NCBI RefSeq assembly: GCF_900199635.1
Contig: NZ_LT962687.1
Location: 1,984,541 to 2,048,540, forward strand
Length of the DNA: 64,000 nucleotides
Origin: Anaerotruncus massiliensis (ex Togo et al. 2026)
GTDB taxonomy: Bacteria; Bacillota; Clostridia; Oscillospirales; Ruminococcaceae
Reading direction: 5' to 3'
Shown one piece after another: positions 17,151 through 26,067 of the stretch. A program made the position numbers and the translations under genes. Under the pieces are notes generated by a model, which searched no databases, was not told where the DNA came from, and saw only the letters and a program-made list of their open reading frames with translations. The stretch's first letter is position 1, and every line of letters starts with the position of its first letter.

Positions 17151-17543
17151 TCACGTCCGCCGGACGAATTCCGCCCGGCATCGCGGGCAGGTGATGCAGA
17201 TCCTCCCCTTCCCGCGCGGCACCCGTACCTTCTGCCCGCAGGAGGGGCAGCGGAAACGCCGGTGGGTCCGCGCGTCCCGCAGGGCGTCCGCCCAGGAGGA
17301 AAAGCGGCGCGCCAGCGGCCGCCACAGCGCCATAAAACGTCGGTTCTCCTCATAGCGGCGCCCCGCGTCCCGCGAGAAAAAACGCAGGAAAAAGACCGCC
17401 AGCAGCACAAACGCCAGCGTCCAGAAGAGCCGATACCCCGTCGCGCGGCGCAGGGCCATCGAAACCGCCGCGCCGGCCAGCAGCGCCCAGCCCAGCCCGT
17501 CGAGCCCCCGCCTGCCCGGCATCATCCGCCGAAACCAGTCCAT
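17151..17543 (-). CDS. Membrane protein with C-terminal zinc ribbon
   Basis: A 130-residue very basic protein. Two hydrophobic segments lie near residues 15-30 and 37-55 (LFWTLAFVLLAVFFLRFF). A zinc ribbon at the C-terminus reads RCPSCGQKVRVPRGKGRI then CPRC, two CxxC knuckles 19 residues apart. The layout is a membrane anchor with a cytoplasmic zinc finger. GGAAAGGATG precedes the ATG and a good promoter lies at 17580-17608. Function is unknown; such proteins are widespread in Clostridia. Confidence 0.75.
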   Translation of the reverse strand: MDWFRRMMPGRRGLDGLGWALLAGAAVSMALRRATGYRLFWTLAFVLLAVFFLRFFSRDAGRRYEENRRFMALWRPLARRFSSWADALRDARTHRRFRCPSCGQKVRVPRGKGRICITCPRCRAEFVRRT

Positions 17544-17579
17544 CCGGTGATCATCCTTTCCGAAGTAATCCTATTTTGC

Positions 17580-17608
17580 AGTGTAACATGTCCCGGCTTT
17601 CGTTGCAA
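17580..17608 (-). promoter_or_regulatory. Promoter of the zinc-ribbon membrane protein gene
   Basis: TTGCAA (17608-17603) and TACACT (17585-17580) are 17 bases apart on the minus strand, with TGT before the -10. Confidence 0.6.
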
Positions 17609-17752
17609 GGACCGCCCGGGCGATGAAAAAATGCGTCCTTTCCAGAATTTCGATCATAAACTCTGGCCTTTTTTATAAAGATATGGTAATATTATGACAG
17701 CTGTTTTGTCCGGACCGCGGTCCGGACGTTTTCCTGGAAGGGAGGAAATCCG

Positions 17753-20092
17753 ATGAACGATCTGGAGACGCGCGCCGCCGAATTCGTGCGCGGCGTCTGG
17801 CACGACTACCTGGAGGCCCGCGATTATTCCGGGATCATCCGGTCTTTTGACGAGGAGGTCACCTGGATCGGCACCGGCGAGGGGGAGCTCTGCCTCAGCC
17901 TCGGCGACGCCGTGCGGATGCTCGGCGCGGAGTCCCAGGAGTGGAGCGGGCATTTTTCCATCGTCGGCGAGGATTACCGCGCCCGGCAGCTCTCCGACGA
18001 TCTCTTCCTCACCTTCGGCACCATCCGCGCGCGGGAGGAGAGCGGCGGGCAGGACCGCGTCGTCGCGGACCTCAACACCCGGTTTTCGGGGGTCTGCCGC
18101 CTGCGGGACGGAAATTTCTCCGTGCTGCACCTGCACCACTCGGCGCCCGACCGCTACCAGCGGGAGGGCGAGTTCTTCGCCAAGAGCCTCACCGAGCAGA
18201 GCAACGCCCTGCTCAAGAAGAAGATCGCGGAAAAAACCGCCGAGCTCGAACGGCTCAACGACGAGCGCAGGGCCGACGAGACCCGCTACCGCTTCGCGCT
18301 CGAGGCCACGAGCGACCTTGTGTTTGAATACAACGCCTCCAACGGGCTGGTCACCGCCAACAGCGCCCTTTACCTCGGCGGCAAGGACCCGGCGGGGTTC
18401 CTGCCGGACGACGATTTCCCCCACGTGTACCCTGAGGACCGCGACCGCCTCCGCGAAAGCCTGTCGTCCGAGCGGGTCCGCCAGGCCTTCGACGATGGAG
18501 AGACCGCCCTCTCGGCCGAATACCGCACCCTCGACGGCGAAGGGCACTACACCTGGGTGCGCATCACCCTTGTCCCCATCCGCGGCTCCGACGGGAAGTA
18601 CCGGCGGCTGATCGGCAGCATCAAGGACATCGACCGGGACAAGCGCCGGGAGCAGGAGTTCAAGGACCAGTCGCGGCGCGATCCGCTGACCGGGCTCTAC
18701 AACAGGCGCTACACCGAGGTCATGGTCAACCGCTTCCTCGAAAAGAGCGGCCCCGCCGCCTCGGGCGCCCTCTTCATCATCGACATCGACGACTTCAAGG
18801 CGGTCAACGACCACCTCGGTCACCTGCTCGGCGACGCCGTGCTGCGCGACGTCTCGGAGCGGATCACCCAGCTGTTCCGGTCCACCGACATCGTCGGGCG
18901 GATCGGCGGGGACGAGTTCGTCGTCTTCCTCAAGGGCGCGGACGACGAGGAGGTCATCGGCGAAAAGGCCGGGGCGGTCCTCAACGCCTTCCGCAGCACC
19001 CTCGCCGGGCACAACGCCGGGCACGCGATCTCGGGCAGCATCGGCATCGCCCTCTGCCCGCGCGACGGCGGCGACTACCGCGCCCTCTTCGAGAAGGCGG
19101 ACAGCGCCCTTTACAGCGCCAAAAAGCTCGGCAAGGACCGCTGCCAGTTCTACGACGGCGGCGGCGACCCCTTCCTCCCGCCCGGCACGCGGCGCGGGGA
19201 GGAACCGGACGCCGGGCGCAAATCCTTCACAGAGCATATCGCGGAATACATCTTCCAAATCCTCTACGACTCGGACGACATCAACAAGGCGGTAAACGCG
19301 ATCCTCGCGATCGTGGGGCGGCATTTCGACGTGAGCCGCGCCTACATATTCGAGAACACCGAGGACGGGCTCGCCTGCAACAACACCTTTGAATGGTGCA
19401 ACGAGGGCGTATCCCCCCAGATCGACAATCTCCAGCGGGTCCCCTATTCCCTGATCGGCGACTATGCCGCCAACTTCAATGAGGACGGGGTCTTCTACTG
19501 CGACGACATCTCCCGGCTCACCGTGAAGGGGCTCCACGACGCTCTCGCGGTCCAGAATATCCATTCGATGCTCCAATGCGCCCTCAAAAACGACGGCGTG
19601 TTTTCGGGGTACGTCGGCTTCGACGAATGCAGCGCCCAGCGATTCTGGACGCAGGAGGAGATCGACACCCTCACCTTCATCTCCAAAATCCTCAGCACCT
19701 TCCTGATCAAATGGCGCACGCAGGAAAAGCTGGCCGAGTCCTTCCGGGTCACCCGCGCGGTGCTCGACCATCAGAACCTGTGGACCTACGTCATCGGCGG
19801 GGACCACCGGCTGCTCTACATCAACCGGAAGACCCTCGAGCTGGTGCCCGGGGCCAAGGTCGGCGCGTGCTGCTACGAGGCCTTCTGGGGAAACCGCGCG
19901 CCCTGCCCGCAATGCCCGATGCGCGAGATGGACCGCACCGGCGCGGGAAGCTGCACGATGGAGCTCCACAACACCCAGCTGTCCGTCTGGACGAGCGCCA
20001 CCGCCTCCCGCATGACCTGGGTCGACGGGCAGAGCGTCTGCCTTATGTCCTGCGTGGACATCACCGCCTACAAGGAGCCCGGCCGTTCCTGA
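17753..20092 (+). CDS. Multidomain diguanylate cyclase (NTF2-like, PAS, GGDEF, GAF, PAS)
   Basis: A 779-residue soluble signalling protein. Residues 1-135 look like a SnoaL/NTF2-like domain, 150-175 a coiled coil and 180-295 a PAS domain ending in the PAC motif YRRLIGSIKDID. GGDEF occupies about 305-470, with the active loop RIGGDEFVVF at 383-392 and an intact RxxD inhibitory site (R376-D379) five residues before it. A GAF-like domain (about 490-650) and a Cys-rich PAS-like domain (655-775, with CC and PCPQCP) follow. No membrane segment is seen. It should make cyclic di-GMP under product inhibition, in response to unknown signals sensed by up to four domains. It stands alone with its own terminator. 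Confidence 0.88.
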   Translation: MNDLETRAAEFVRGVWHDYLEARDYSGIIRSFDEEVTWIGTGEGELCLSLGDAVRMLGAESQEWSGHFSIVGEDYRARQLSDDLFLTFGTIRAREESGGQDRVVADLNTRFSGVCRLRDGNFSVLHLHHSAPDRYQREGEFFAKSLTEQSNALLKKKIAEKTAELERLNDERRADETRYRFALEATSDLVFEYNASNGLVTANSALYLGGKDPAGFLPDDDFPHVYPEDRDRLRESLSSERVRQAFDDGETALSAEYRTLDGEGHYTWVRITLVPIRGSDGKYRRLIGSIKDIDRDKRREQEFKDQSRRDPLTGLYNRRYTEVMVNRFLEKSGPAASGALFIIDIDDFKAVNDHLGHLLGDAVLRDVSERITQLFRSTDIVGRIGGDEFVVFLKGADDEEVIGEKAGAVLNAFRSTLAGHNAGHAISGSIGIALCPRDGGDYRALFEKADSALYSAKKLGKDRCQFYDGGGDPFLPPGTRRGEEPDAGRKSFTEHIAEYIFQILYDSDDINKAVNAILAIVGRHFDVSRAYIFENTEDGLACNNTFEWCNEGVSPQIDNLQRVPYSLIGDYAANFNEDGVFYCDDISRLTVKGLHDALAVQNIHSMLQCALKNDGVFSGYVGFDECSAQRFWTQEEIDTLTFISKILSTFLIKWRTQEKLAESFRVTRAVLDHQNLWTYVIGGDHRLLYINRKTLELVPGAKVGACCYEAFWGNRAPCPQCPMREMDRTGAGSCTMELHNTQLSVWTSATASRMTWVDGQSVCLMSCVDITAYKEPGRS

Positions 20093-20108
20093 GCGGAAAC
20101 CGGTATCA

Positions 20109-20136
20109 AAAAGGGACGCCCGCGGGCGTCCCTTTT
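20109..20136. terminator. Bidirectional terminator
   Basis: A perfect 14-base inverted repeat with A and T runs at both ends lies between two convergent genes, the diguanylate cyclase and the YitT-like gene. Confidence 0.85.
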
Positions 20137-20139
20137 CTG

Positions 20140-21063
20140 TCATGCCTGTTTTTTGCGCGCCCGGCGGAGCAGGTCGGCCAGCGTCAGGTCGGACGGCGCG
20201 TGCTCCCGGAAGCCCTCCCCCGAAATCTCTCCCGCGTCCCCCACGATCACGAACGCGTTCGGGTCGATCGACCGCACGATGTCGCCCACCTTGCACACCT
20301 CATAGCGGCGCACCGCGCAGAGGAGCAGCTCCCCCTCCCGGCCGCTGTAGCCGCCCCGCGACTTGAGGAAGGTCACCCCGCGGTCGAGGTCGCCGAGGAT
20401 CTGGCGCGCGATCTCCTCGTTTCTGTCCGAGATGATGTAGAGCATCTTTCCCGTGCCCACGTCGGTGCCGTAGAGCACCGTGTCGATCAGCTTGGTCGCG
20501 ACGAAGATGACGATCAGCGCGTACATCGCGCTCTCAAGGCTGCGGTAGACGATCCCCGACAGGGCGACGATGAGGATGTCGATGCACATCATGAGCTTTG
20601 CCATCGAGATGTGGCGGAAATGCCGGCCGAGCAGGCGCGCGATCAGGTCGGTGCCGCCCGTCGTGCCGCCGCGCATGAAGATGAGCGAGAGCGCGAAGCC
20701 CTCCGCCACCCCGCCGAACACCGCCGCGAGGATTTCGTTGCCGAGATAGGGCCGGATCACAAGGCTCATCAGGTCGATGGCCGCTGAGGACAGCAGCGTC
20801 GCCGCGACCGTCTTGACCACGAGCTTGTAGCCCACCGATGATACCGCCCACACGAACAGCGGGATGTTCATCAGGAAGATCACCGTGCCGATCGGCGTGC
20901 CGAACAGGTAGTTGACCAGGGTCGAAAGGCCCGTCAGCCCGCCCGGCGCGATATGGTTGGGCGCGGTGAACATATTGACCGACACCCCGTAAAGCAGGCT
21001 GCCCGCCGAAAAAAAGGCCAGGTCGGTCAGCCGTTCCCCCCAGGCGCTCTTCGCCCTCAACAT
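20140..21063 (-). CDS. YitT/DUF2179-family membrane protein
   Basis: A 307-residue protein with five to six membrane segments in residues 10-200, including the conserved APNHIAPGGLTGLSTLVNYL and FMRGGTTGGTDLIARLL. A cytoplasmic DUF2179 domain follows (about 215-300: SDRNEEIARQILGDLDRGVT and CAVRRYEVCKVGDIVRSIDP). The start at 21063 has GGGGGA six bases before it; the ATG at 21081 lies inside that region. The family is common in Firmicutes and its role is not established, though small-ligand binding is proposed for DUF2179. It is monocistronic. Confidence 0.85.
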   Translation of the reverse strand: MLRAKSAWGERLTDLAFFSAGSLLYGVSVNMFTAPNHIAPGGLTGLSTLVNYLFGTPIGTVIFLMNIPLFVWAVSSVGYKLVVKTVAATLLSSAAIDLMSLVIRPYLGNEILAAVFGGVAEGFALSLIFMRGGTTGGTDLIARLLGRHFRHISMAKLMMCIDILIVALSGIVYRSLESAMYALIVIFVATKLIDTVLYGTDVGTGKMLYIISDRNEEIARQILGDLDRGVTFLKSRGGYSGREGELLLCAVRRYEVCKVGDIVRSIDPNAFVIVGDAGEISGEGFREHAPSDLTLADLLRRARKKQA

Positions 21064-21141
21064 GGCGCTTCCCCCTTTCATCCGTACCGTATTATTCTAC
21101 CCGGATTTTTGGGAAATGTGAAGTTCCGCCTGATAATGCGC

Positions 21142-21169
21142 AAAAGCCCCGCCGGACGGCGGGGCTTTT
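21142..21169. terminator. Terminator of the secreted sensor-domain protein gene
   Basis: A 12-base stem (21142-21153 with 21158-21169) with GGAC loop ends in four T residues on either strand. It directly follows the gene at 21185. Confidence 0.75.
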
Positions 21170-21184
21170 CGCCCGGAAAAACGG

Positions 21185-22045
21185 TCAGTTCGAAAGCAGC
21201 GCGGCGAGCGTGTCGGTCAGCTCCTTCAGGAGCGCCGCGTCGTTGGCGGTGTAGCAGAGGTCGTAGCCGATGCTGTCCACCGAAATCCAGATTTCGCTCT
21301 TTCCGTCGGTAAGGCTGTTCGGAATCTGGAGCGCGTAATAGTCCTTTTTGCCGTCCTCAAAGCTCATGGAAATCCGGTAGGCGCCGTCCGTCCGCGCCTT
21401 TTCCATCCCGTCCCCATTGAACCGCCGAACCGTGCCGACTTTGACGTTTTTCAGCTTGGCGCAGAGGTCCAGGATCTTGTCGCGCTGCGCCTGGGACGCG
21501 GCGGAATCGTAGGAGGCGCTCCTTTCTATGACCACGTCGCCGTCCCATGCGGCACCCGAAAGCTCCGCCTTCGTGACGCGGTAGGGGTTCATGTAGCCGA
21601 GCCACTCGATGTTCGCCGGGTATGTCTGCTGGCAGCGGGACATTGCGGCATAGAGGCCGTCAAGCTGTCTGCCGCTCGCCTGCCAGCCGCCGTCCGACTG
21701 GAGGACGCCGTCCTCATAGCACCAGTAGTTGCAGCGGTCGCCGTTCGTCATCAGCACGGTCAGCAGCCGCAGACCGTCCTCCTCGCCGCGCTCCTTTCTC
21801 ATGGGCGCGACGGTAAGCGCGTTCAGCGCGCTGATGATCCCGGCGCGGTCGTTCTGGTTCGTGACGGCGTAGCTGACGTGCAGCTCGCGGTTGATGACCT
21901 GGATGTCCTGCACCTGTTCGATGTCATGGTTGAAGCTCGTGTCCTTCACCGCGCCCGTGTCGGCGGCGACGGGGACGGCGAGGGCGGAGACGAGCAGCGC
22001 GGCCGCGAGCAGGGATGCGAGGGTGGATTTGAGATGCTCTAACAT
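21185..22045 (-). CDS. Secreted protein related to the C-terminal domain of the neighbouring M56 sensor
   Basis: A 286-residue exported protein. The signal peptide contains LLAAALLVSALAVPVAA and should be cleaved after VAADT. The mature part shares motifs in order with the C-terminal part of the M56 protein encoded just upstream: GLRLLTVLMTNGDRCNYWC against GLRLLQVRLLDGTKYDFWC, and EWLGYMNPYR in both. I chose the ATG at 22045, behind AAGGCG, over 22105 because the signal peptide begins there. It has its own promoter and a terminator. The function is unknown; as a soluble copy of a sensor ectodomain it may bind the same ligand. Confidence 0.7.
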   Translation of the reverse strand: MLEHLKSTLASLLAAALLVSALAVPVAADTGAVKDTSFNHDIEQVQDIQVINRELHVSYAVTNQNDRAGIISALNALTVAPMRKERGEEDGLRLLTVLMTNGDRCNYWCYEDGVLQSDGGWQASGRQLDGLYAAMSRCQQTYPANIEWLGYMNPYRVTKAELSGAAWDGDVVIERSASYDSAASQAQRDKILDLCAKLKNVKVGTVRRFNGDGMEKARTDGAYRISMSFEDGKKDYYALQIPNSLTDGKSEIWISVDSIGYDLCYTANDAALLKELTDTLAALLSN

Positions 22046-22084
22046 GGTGACGCCTTCTTTCTTAAATGTAAAAATATTACTTAT

Positions 22085-22113
22085 TTTATATAATTTACCA
22101 TTCACAAGGGCAA
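22085..22113 (-). promoter_or_regulatory. Promoter of the secreted sensor-domain protein gene
   Basis: TTGCCC (22113-22108) and TATAAA (22090-22085) are 17 bases apart on the minus strand in an AT-rich patch. Confidence 0.6.
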
Positions 22114-22154
22114 AAACGGTTCCCCCGTCGTGATAACGAGCCGGGTGGAGCTCC

Positions 22155-22186
22155 CCGCGCGGGCGGCGGGAACGCCGCCCGCGCGG
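22155..22186. other. Very stable GC hairpin after the M56 gene
   Basis: Fourteen-base perfect arms with a four-base loop lie 12 bases after the M56 stop. No T run follows, so it may be a partial terminator or an mRNA 3' end stabiliser. Confidence 0.55.
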
Positions 22187-22197
22187 AAGGTGTGCGC

Positions 22198-24492
22198 TTA
22201 CGCCGCGGCGTATTTTGTAAGCGCGTCGGCCAGCGCATCCAGCGTCCCGTCGCCGGTGGTCTCATAGGCGAGATGGTAGCCCGGGATGCTGCTGACGAGG
22301 ATTTCGATCGACCCGTCGAGGTAGACGGTGACCGTGTATTCCACGACGCCGTCCTCGAAGTTCAGAACGGTCTGGAAGAGCGGGGTGGAGTCGTGAGCCG
22401 CTCCGGGCGCGAGCGTCTCGGTGGAGGAGGGCTTGACCGTCACCGCCTTGAGCAGCGCGGCGACCTCCATGATCGCCTCCCGCTGCTGCTCCGAGGTCAG
22501 CGCGCGGTACTGCCCGTGCGTGCCTTCCGAGAGGTCGTCGACCGCCATCCCGGTGATGCGGTAGGGGTTCATATAGCCGAGCCACTCGGCGGTGGCGCGG
22601 TTTTGACCGTAGGTCTCCTTCTCGATCTCGTAGAAGCTGTCGTAGAGGTCCCGCAGCCGGGAGGCGTCGGCAAGCGGCGTCTCCCCCTCCATCAGCAGGT
22701 TGCTGTGGCACCAGAAGTCGTATTTCGTCCCGTCGAGCAGCCGGACCTGCAGAAGGCGCAGGCCCGCCTCGTCTGGCGTGACCGAAAGGTCCTCCTGCGG
22801 GGTCAGGGAGTTGAGCCGCGCGAGCACCGCGCCGCACCGTTCGCCCGTCACCGGACAGCAGGTGCGGCTCTCCCGGTCGATGAGGTTCACCTCCATGACC
22901 TCGTCGTAGGGGATGCGCAGGCAGGGCGGGTTCCCCTCGATGAGGGGCGGAAGGTCCGCCGCGCGGGAGGCCGCTTCCTGCGCGGAAGGCGCGGCGGGGG
23001 CGGAAACCTGCGGCGCGGGGGATTCGGCGGGGGTCTCCACGCGCTCCGCCGGGGCGAGCAGGCCGAGCGCATAGGCGCGCAGCGCGGACACGTCCGCCTT
23101 GTAGACGTAGACGGTGCTCTTGTCCGCGAGCTTGGGCGCCGTGCCGCTCAGGCGGACGCTGTCCGCCCGCAGGGAAACGGCGACCTGCTTTCCGTCCTTG
23201 CGCGTGATCACGATCTCCACCGGCTCCGACTCCCGGTCGGTGCTCTCCCAGCCGAGGGTGAGCTCCTGGAGCCCGCCGATCACCTCGCCGTAGCCGTCGG
23301 GCGGGATCTCCGCCTCGGGGGAGTCGCCGAACTCCCCGTAACGGACCCACATCTCGGCCACGTCCTTCTCCCGCAGCGAGCCGAGCACGCTGTAGGTGAG
23401 CTTCATGTCCGCGGCCACGTCCTCCGGCACCTCCGCGCCGGGAAGGTCCGCGGCAGAACCGGACGGCGCGGTCTGCGCGGGGGAAATCTGCGGGTTGGTG
23501 AGGAAAACAACCGCGAGACCCGCGACGACCGCCGCCGCGATGATCGTTAGAATGACCGTGTTTTTCCTGACGTGCATGATCGATTTGACCCTTTCCTTGA
23601 GCGCGCACTCCCCGAAGGCGAGGAATCCTCCCGCGAAGGCGCTGCGGCTTCGTTCCGCCATGTTCACGAGGCTGTAGGCGTAGGCTTTCCGGTCGGTTTC
23701 CGGCCGCCGCACGACCGCCTCGTCGCAGGACGCCTCCATGTCGGTGACGTACCAGCGGTAGAAGAGCCAGACGAGCGGATTGAACCAGTGGAGATAGAGC
23801 GCGAAGGTGGCCAGCGCCTTCCAGAGGTTGTCGTGCCGGCGGATGTGGGTGAGCTCGTGGGTGACGACGTGCGCCACGTCCTCCTCCTCGACGAGGCCCG
23901 AGAGCACCAGCCGGGGCCGGACGAGCCCGCAGACGACCGGGCTTGGAAAGAGGTCGCTCACATAGAGCCGCACCCGGTCCGGCCGCACCCCCACTCGGTT
24001 AAAAATCTCGTCGATCGCGGGGGTGTGCGGGAGCCGGCGCGCGCGCCGCAGGCGGTGCATCGTATAGAGGTAGCAGAAGAGGCTGTAGAGGAGCAGGAGC
24101 GCCGCGCCGCAAAGCCAGATAGACGACAGGATCGCGGTCAGCGGGACCTTCGCCGGGGCGACCACCGGGCGTTCGGCGGGGGCGTCCGACCCCGTCCCCC
24201 GCGGGGTCTGCAAGGTCGGGAAGTCGACCGCCGCGCCGGGGTCCTCCACAAACCGGAGGGCGGCGCGCCGTCCCGTCTCGACAGTGCGCGCGGCGGGGAT
24301 GGCGTTGAAGGCGCTCACCGGCGATGGCACCGAAAAGGGAACCAGCAGCCGTACGAGCACGAGCCCCCACAGCAGGCAGAAGGTCCAGCGGGGCAGCCTC
24401 CCTTTGAGGAGCGCCCGCAGCAGCAGCACCGCCGCGCCGAGCACCGACGCCGCCAGCGACATATTCACCAGGCGCAAAAACAGGTCTTCCAT
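22198..24492 (-). CDS. BlaR1/MecR1-type M56 sensor metallopeptidase with unusual ectodomain
   Basis: A 764-residue membrane sensor. N-terminal segments lie at about 5-30, 35-55 and 115-140. The zinc site is VVTHELTHIRRHD (HELTH at 212-216) with the third ligand Glu in TDMEASCDEAVV. A further membrane segment TVILTIIAAAVVAGLAVVFL is near residue 315. The large outer part (about 340-764) is not a penicillin-binding domain: no SxxK/SxN/KTG set is seen. Its last 230 residues match the secreted neighbour (EWLGYMNPYR). In BlaR1 systems ligand binding outside activates the peptidase, which removes BlaI. The ligand here is unknown. It follows the lipoprotein gene by 27 bases. Confidence 0.85.
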   Translation of the reverse strand: MEDLFLRLVNMSLAASVLGAAVLLLRALLKGRLPRWTFCLLWGLVLVRLLVPFSVPSPVSAFNAIPAARTVETGRRAALRFVEDPGAAVDFPTLQTPRGTGSDAPAERPVVAPAKVPLTAILSSIWLCGAALLLLYSLFCYLYTMHRLRRARRLPHTPAIDEIFNRVGVRPDRVRLYVSDLFPSPVVCGLVRPRLVLSGLVEEEDVAHVVTHELTHIRRHDNLWKALATFALYLHWFNPLVWLFYRWYVTDMEASCDEAVVRRPETDRKAYAYSLVNMAERSRSAFAGGFLAFGECALKERVKSIMHVRKNTVILTIIAAAVVAGLAVVFLTNPQISPAQTAPSGSAADLPGAEVPEDVAADMKLTYSVLGSLREKDVAEMWVRYGEFGDSPEAEIPPDGYGEVIGGLQELTLGWESTDRESEPVEIVITRKDGKQVAVSLRADSVRLSGTAPKLADKSTVYVYKADVSALRAYALGLLAPAERVETPAESPAPQVSAPAAPSAQEAASRAADLPPLIEGNPPCLRIPYDEVMEVNLIDRESRTCCPVTGERCGAVLARLNSLTPQEDLSVTPDEAGLRLLQVRLLDGTKYDFWCHSNLLMEGETPLADASRLRDLYDSFYEIEKETYGQNRATAEWLGYMNPYRITGMAVDDLSEGTHGQYRALTSEQQREAIMEVAALLKAVTVKPSSTETLAPGAAHDSTPLFQTVLNFEDGVVEYTVTVYLDGSIEILVSSIPGYHLAYETTGDGTLDALADALTKYAAA

Positions 24493-24519
24493 AGCTTCCT
24501 CCCGCCGCTGCGTATTTTT

Positions 24520-26067
24520 TCAGGCGCGGCTGCCGCCCCACTCCACCACGGTGAAGCCCCGGCGGGCAAAGCCGCCCTCAAGCTCCTGCGCCCGGATGGG
24601 ACGCGGCGCGTCCAGCCCCCGGTAGACCATGTGCACCCGCAGCAGGCTGTCGGGCGCGGGAGAGATCTCCATCGGGGCGAGCCGCTCGTACTGTTCTGTG
24701 GAAAAAGTGATGAGATTGCAGGCGTTTTGCTGCATCTCGGGCAGCCAGTAGTCGAGAAATTCCGCCGTTTCACCGGCGTTCAGGCCCAGAAGGGCGAGCT
24801 TTTCGCGCAGAAACCGTTCGGTGTCCGCGCCAGCCACGCAAAATCCCTCGGAAAAGTCCCAGTCGACCGGCGTGTTCCCCTCCCAGAAGAGGTAGGGGTA
24901 ACTCCTCCCGTCCGCCCTGTCCACGAGGGCGCCGCCCGGATGGGCGGTGACCTCCCAGCCGTCCCGGTAGGCGGGGATCGTCTCGCTGAAGCTCCCGCGG
25001 TAATCGACCCTCACCGACACGTCCGTCGGCCGCTCGGGATAGAGGTAGACGACCGGCTTGCCGGTCAGCGGGAGCATCTTTCCCGCCGCGATGTCGTCCA
25101 GCTCCCGCAGCGTCGTGTCCTCGTGCTTGAGCGGGTAGCGCAGCGCGTGGTCCATGTCGCTCGCCGCGACCAGCAGGGCGGTTTCGTTCACCTCGACGCG
25201 GTAACGGATGCCGGTGGCAAAGTCGATGTCGATCCGCGCGGCCCCCTCGAGACGGCTCTCCCTGCCGACCCGTTCGGCGCTGCCCGGCCTGACCGAGATG
25301 TCCAGCCCCGAAAGCGCCCAGTCGAACCGTTCGTCGTCAGGCAGGTAGACGGTTTCGCTTTCGCCGTCCGACGAGCGGAAGGCGATTCCCGTCACGCGGG
25401 ATTTCCGGATGACCCTGAGCCAGCTCGGGAACCAGAGTCCCTCGCCCATGCGAACCCGCTCGAGCCCGATGAGCTCGGCGTAGGCCTTCGGGTCGACGCG
25501 GTAGCGGACCGGTTCCCCCGCGTCGGCGGCTGGGAGCGATTTCGCGACCTCCAGCCCCTCGGTATAGAAGGTGTAGGTATATTTCGTGTCGTCCTCCAGT
25601 TCGAGGATCAGAACGTCGAAGTCGGAGAGGCGCTCCCCGATCTCATCGGCGGGCTCCGGTTCGAGCTTTTGGAGGTGGAAGGGCGTCTCCCAGCTGCTCC
25701 CCACGGCCACCTGGTCGGAATAGCGGTAGACCGAGCCGCCGTTCACCCGCACGCCGCCGCACAGGAACACCCCGGAATCGGGGCCGGCGGTGAAGTTGAA
25801 GCCGTCCGGAAGCGCGACGGCGGGAGCGGCGGGCGGGGTCGAGACCGCCTCGGCGGAGGGAACGCTCCCGGCGGGCGGCGCCTCTTCCGGGGCGCTCTCC
25901 GGCGCGGGCGCGGGCTCCGGCTTTGGCGCGGGCGGCGCGGCTTCCGGTTCGCCCGGCAGCTCCATAGAGGAGACGGGCGGCGCCGGTTCCCGGGCGGGCT
26001 CCCCGCCGCAGGCGGCGAGGGAACCCGCCAGCGCGGCCGCCAGCAGGGCGGCAAGCAGGCGTTTCAT
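24520..26067 (-). CDS. Lipoprotein of unknown function in the BlaI/M56 operon
   Basis: A 515-residue lipoprotein. The signal MKRLLAALLAAALAGSLAAC ends in a lipobox, followed by a 75-residue Pro/Ala/Glu-rich linker. The C-terminal region holds a motif I have seen in conserved hypothetical proteins, KPVVYLYPERPTDVSVRVDY, then GWEVTAHPGG and YPYLFWEG. No enzyme family is recognised. The start overlaps the blaI-like stop by four bases (26064-26067), so translation is coupled. Being cotranscribed with a sensor and its repressor, it is likely a target or co-sensor of the same cell-envelope signal. Confidence 0.75.
   Translation of the reverse strand: MKRLLAALLAAALAGSLAACGGEPAREPAPPVSSMELPGEPEAAPPAPKPEPAPAPESAPEEAPPAGSVPSAEAVSTPPAAPAVALPDGFNFTAGPDSGVFLCGGVRVNGGSVYRYSDQVAVGSSWETPFHLQKLEPEPADEIGERLSDFDVLILELEDDTKYTYTFYTEGLEVAKSLPAADAGEPVRYRVDPKAYAELIGLERVRMGEGLWFPSWLRVIRKSRVTGIAFRSSDGESETVYLPDDERFDWALSGLDISVRPGSAERVGRESRLEGAARIDIDFATGIRYRVEVNETALLVAASDMDHALRYPLKHEDTTLRELDDIAAGKMLPLTGKPVVYLYPERPTDVSVRVDYRGSFSETIPAYRDGWEVTAHPGGALVDRADGRSYPYLFWEGNTPVDWDFSEGFCVAGADTERFLREKLALLGLNAGETAEFLDYWLPEMQQNACNLITFSTEQYERLAPMEISPAPDSLLRVHMVYRGLDAPRPIRAQELEGGFARRGFTVVEWGGSRA

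Noticed and set aside
17654-20296. An 880-codon open frame on the minus strand opposite the diguanylate cyclase; similar long frames opposite the butyrate genes (10606-13143, +) and the macroglobulin gene (38885-41980, +)
   Set aside because: They are antisense shadows typical of GC-rich DNA: low-complexity Arg/Ala/Val/Gly translations, no family motifs and no ribosome binding sites, while the opposite strand carries full domain signatures.
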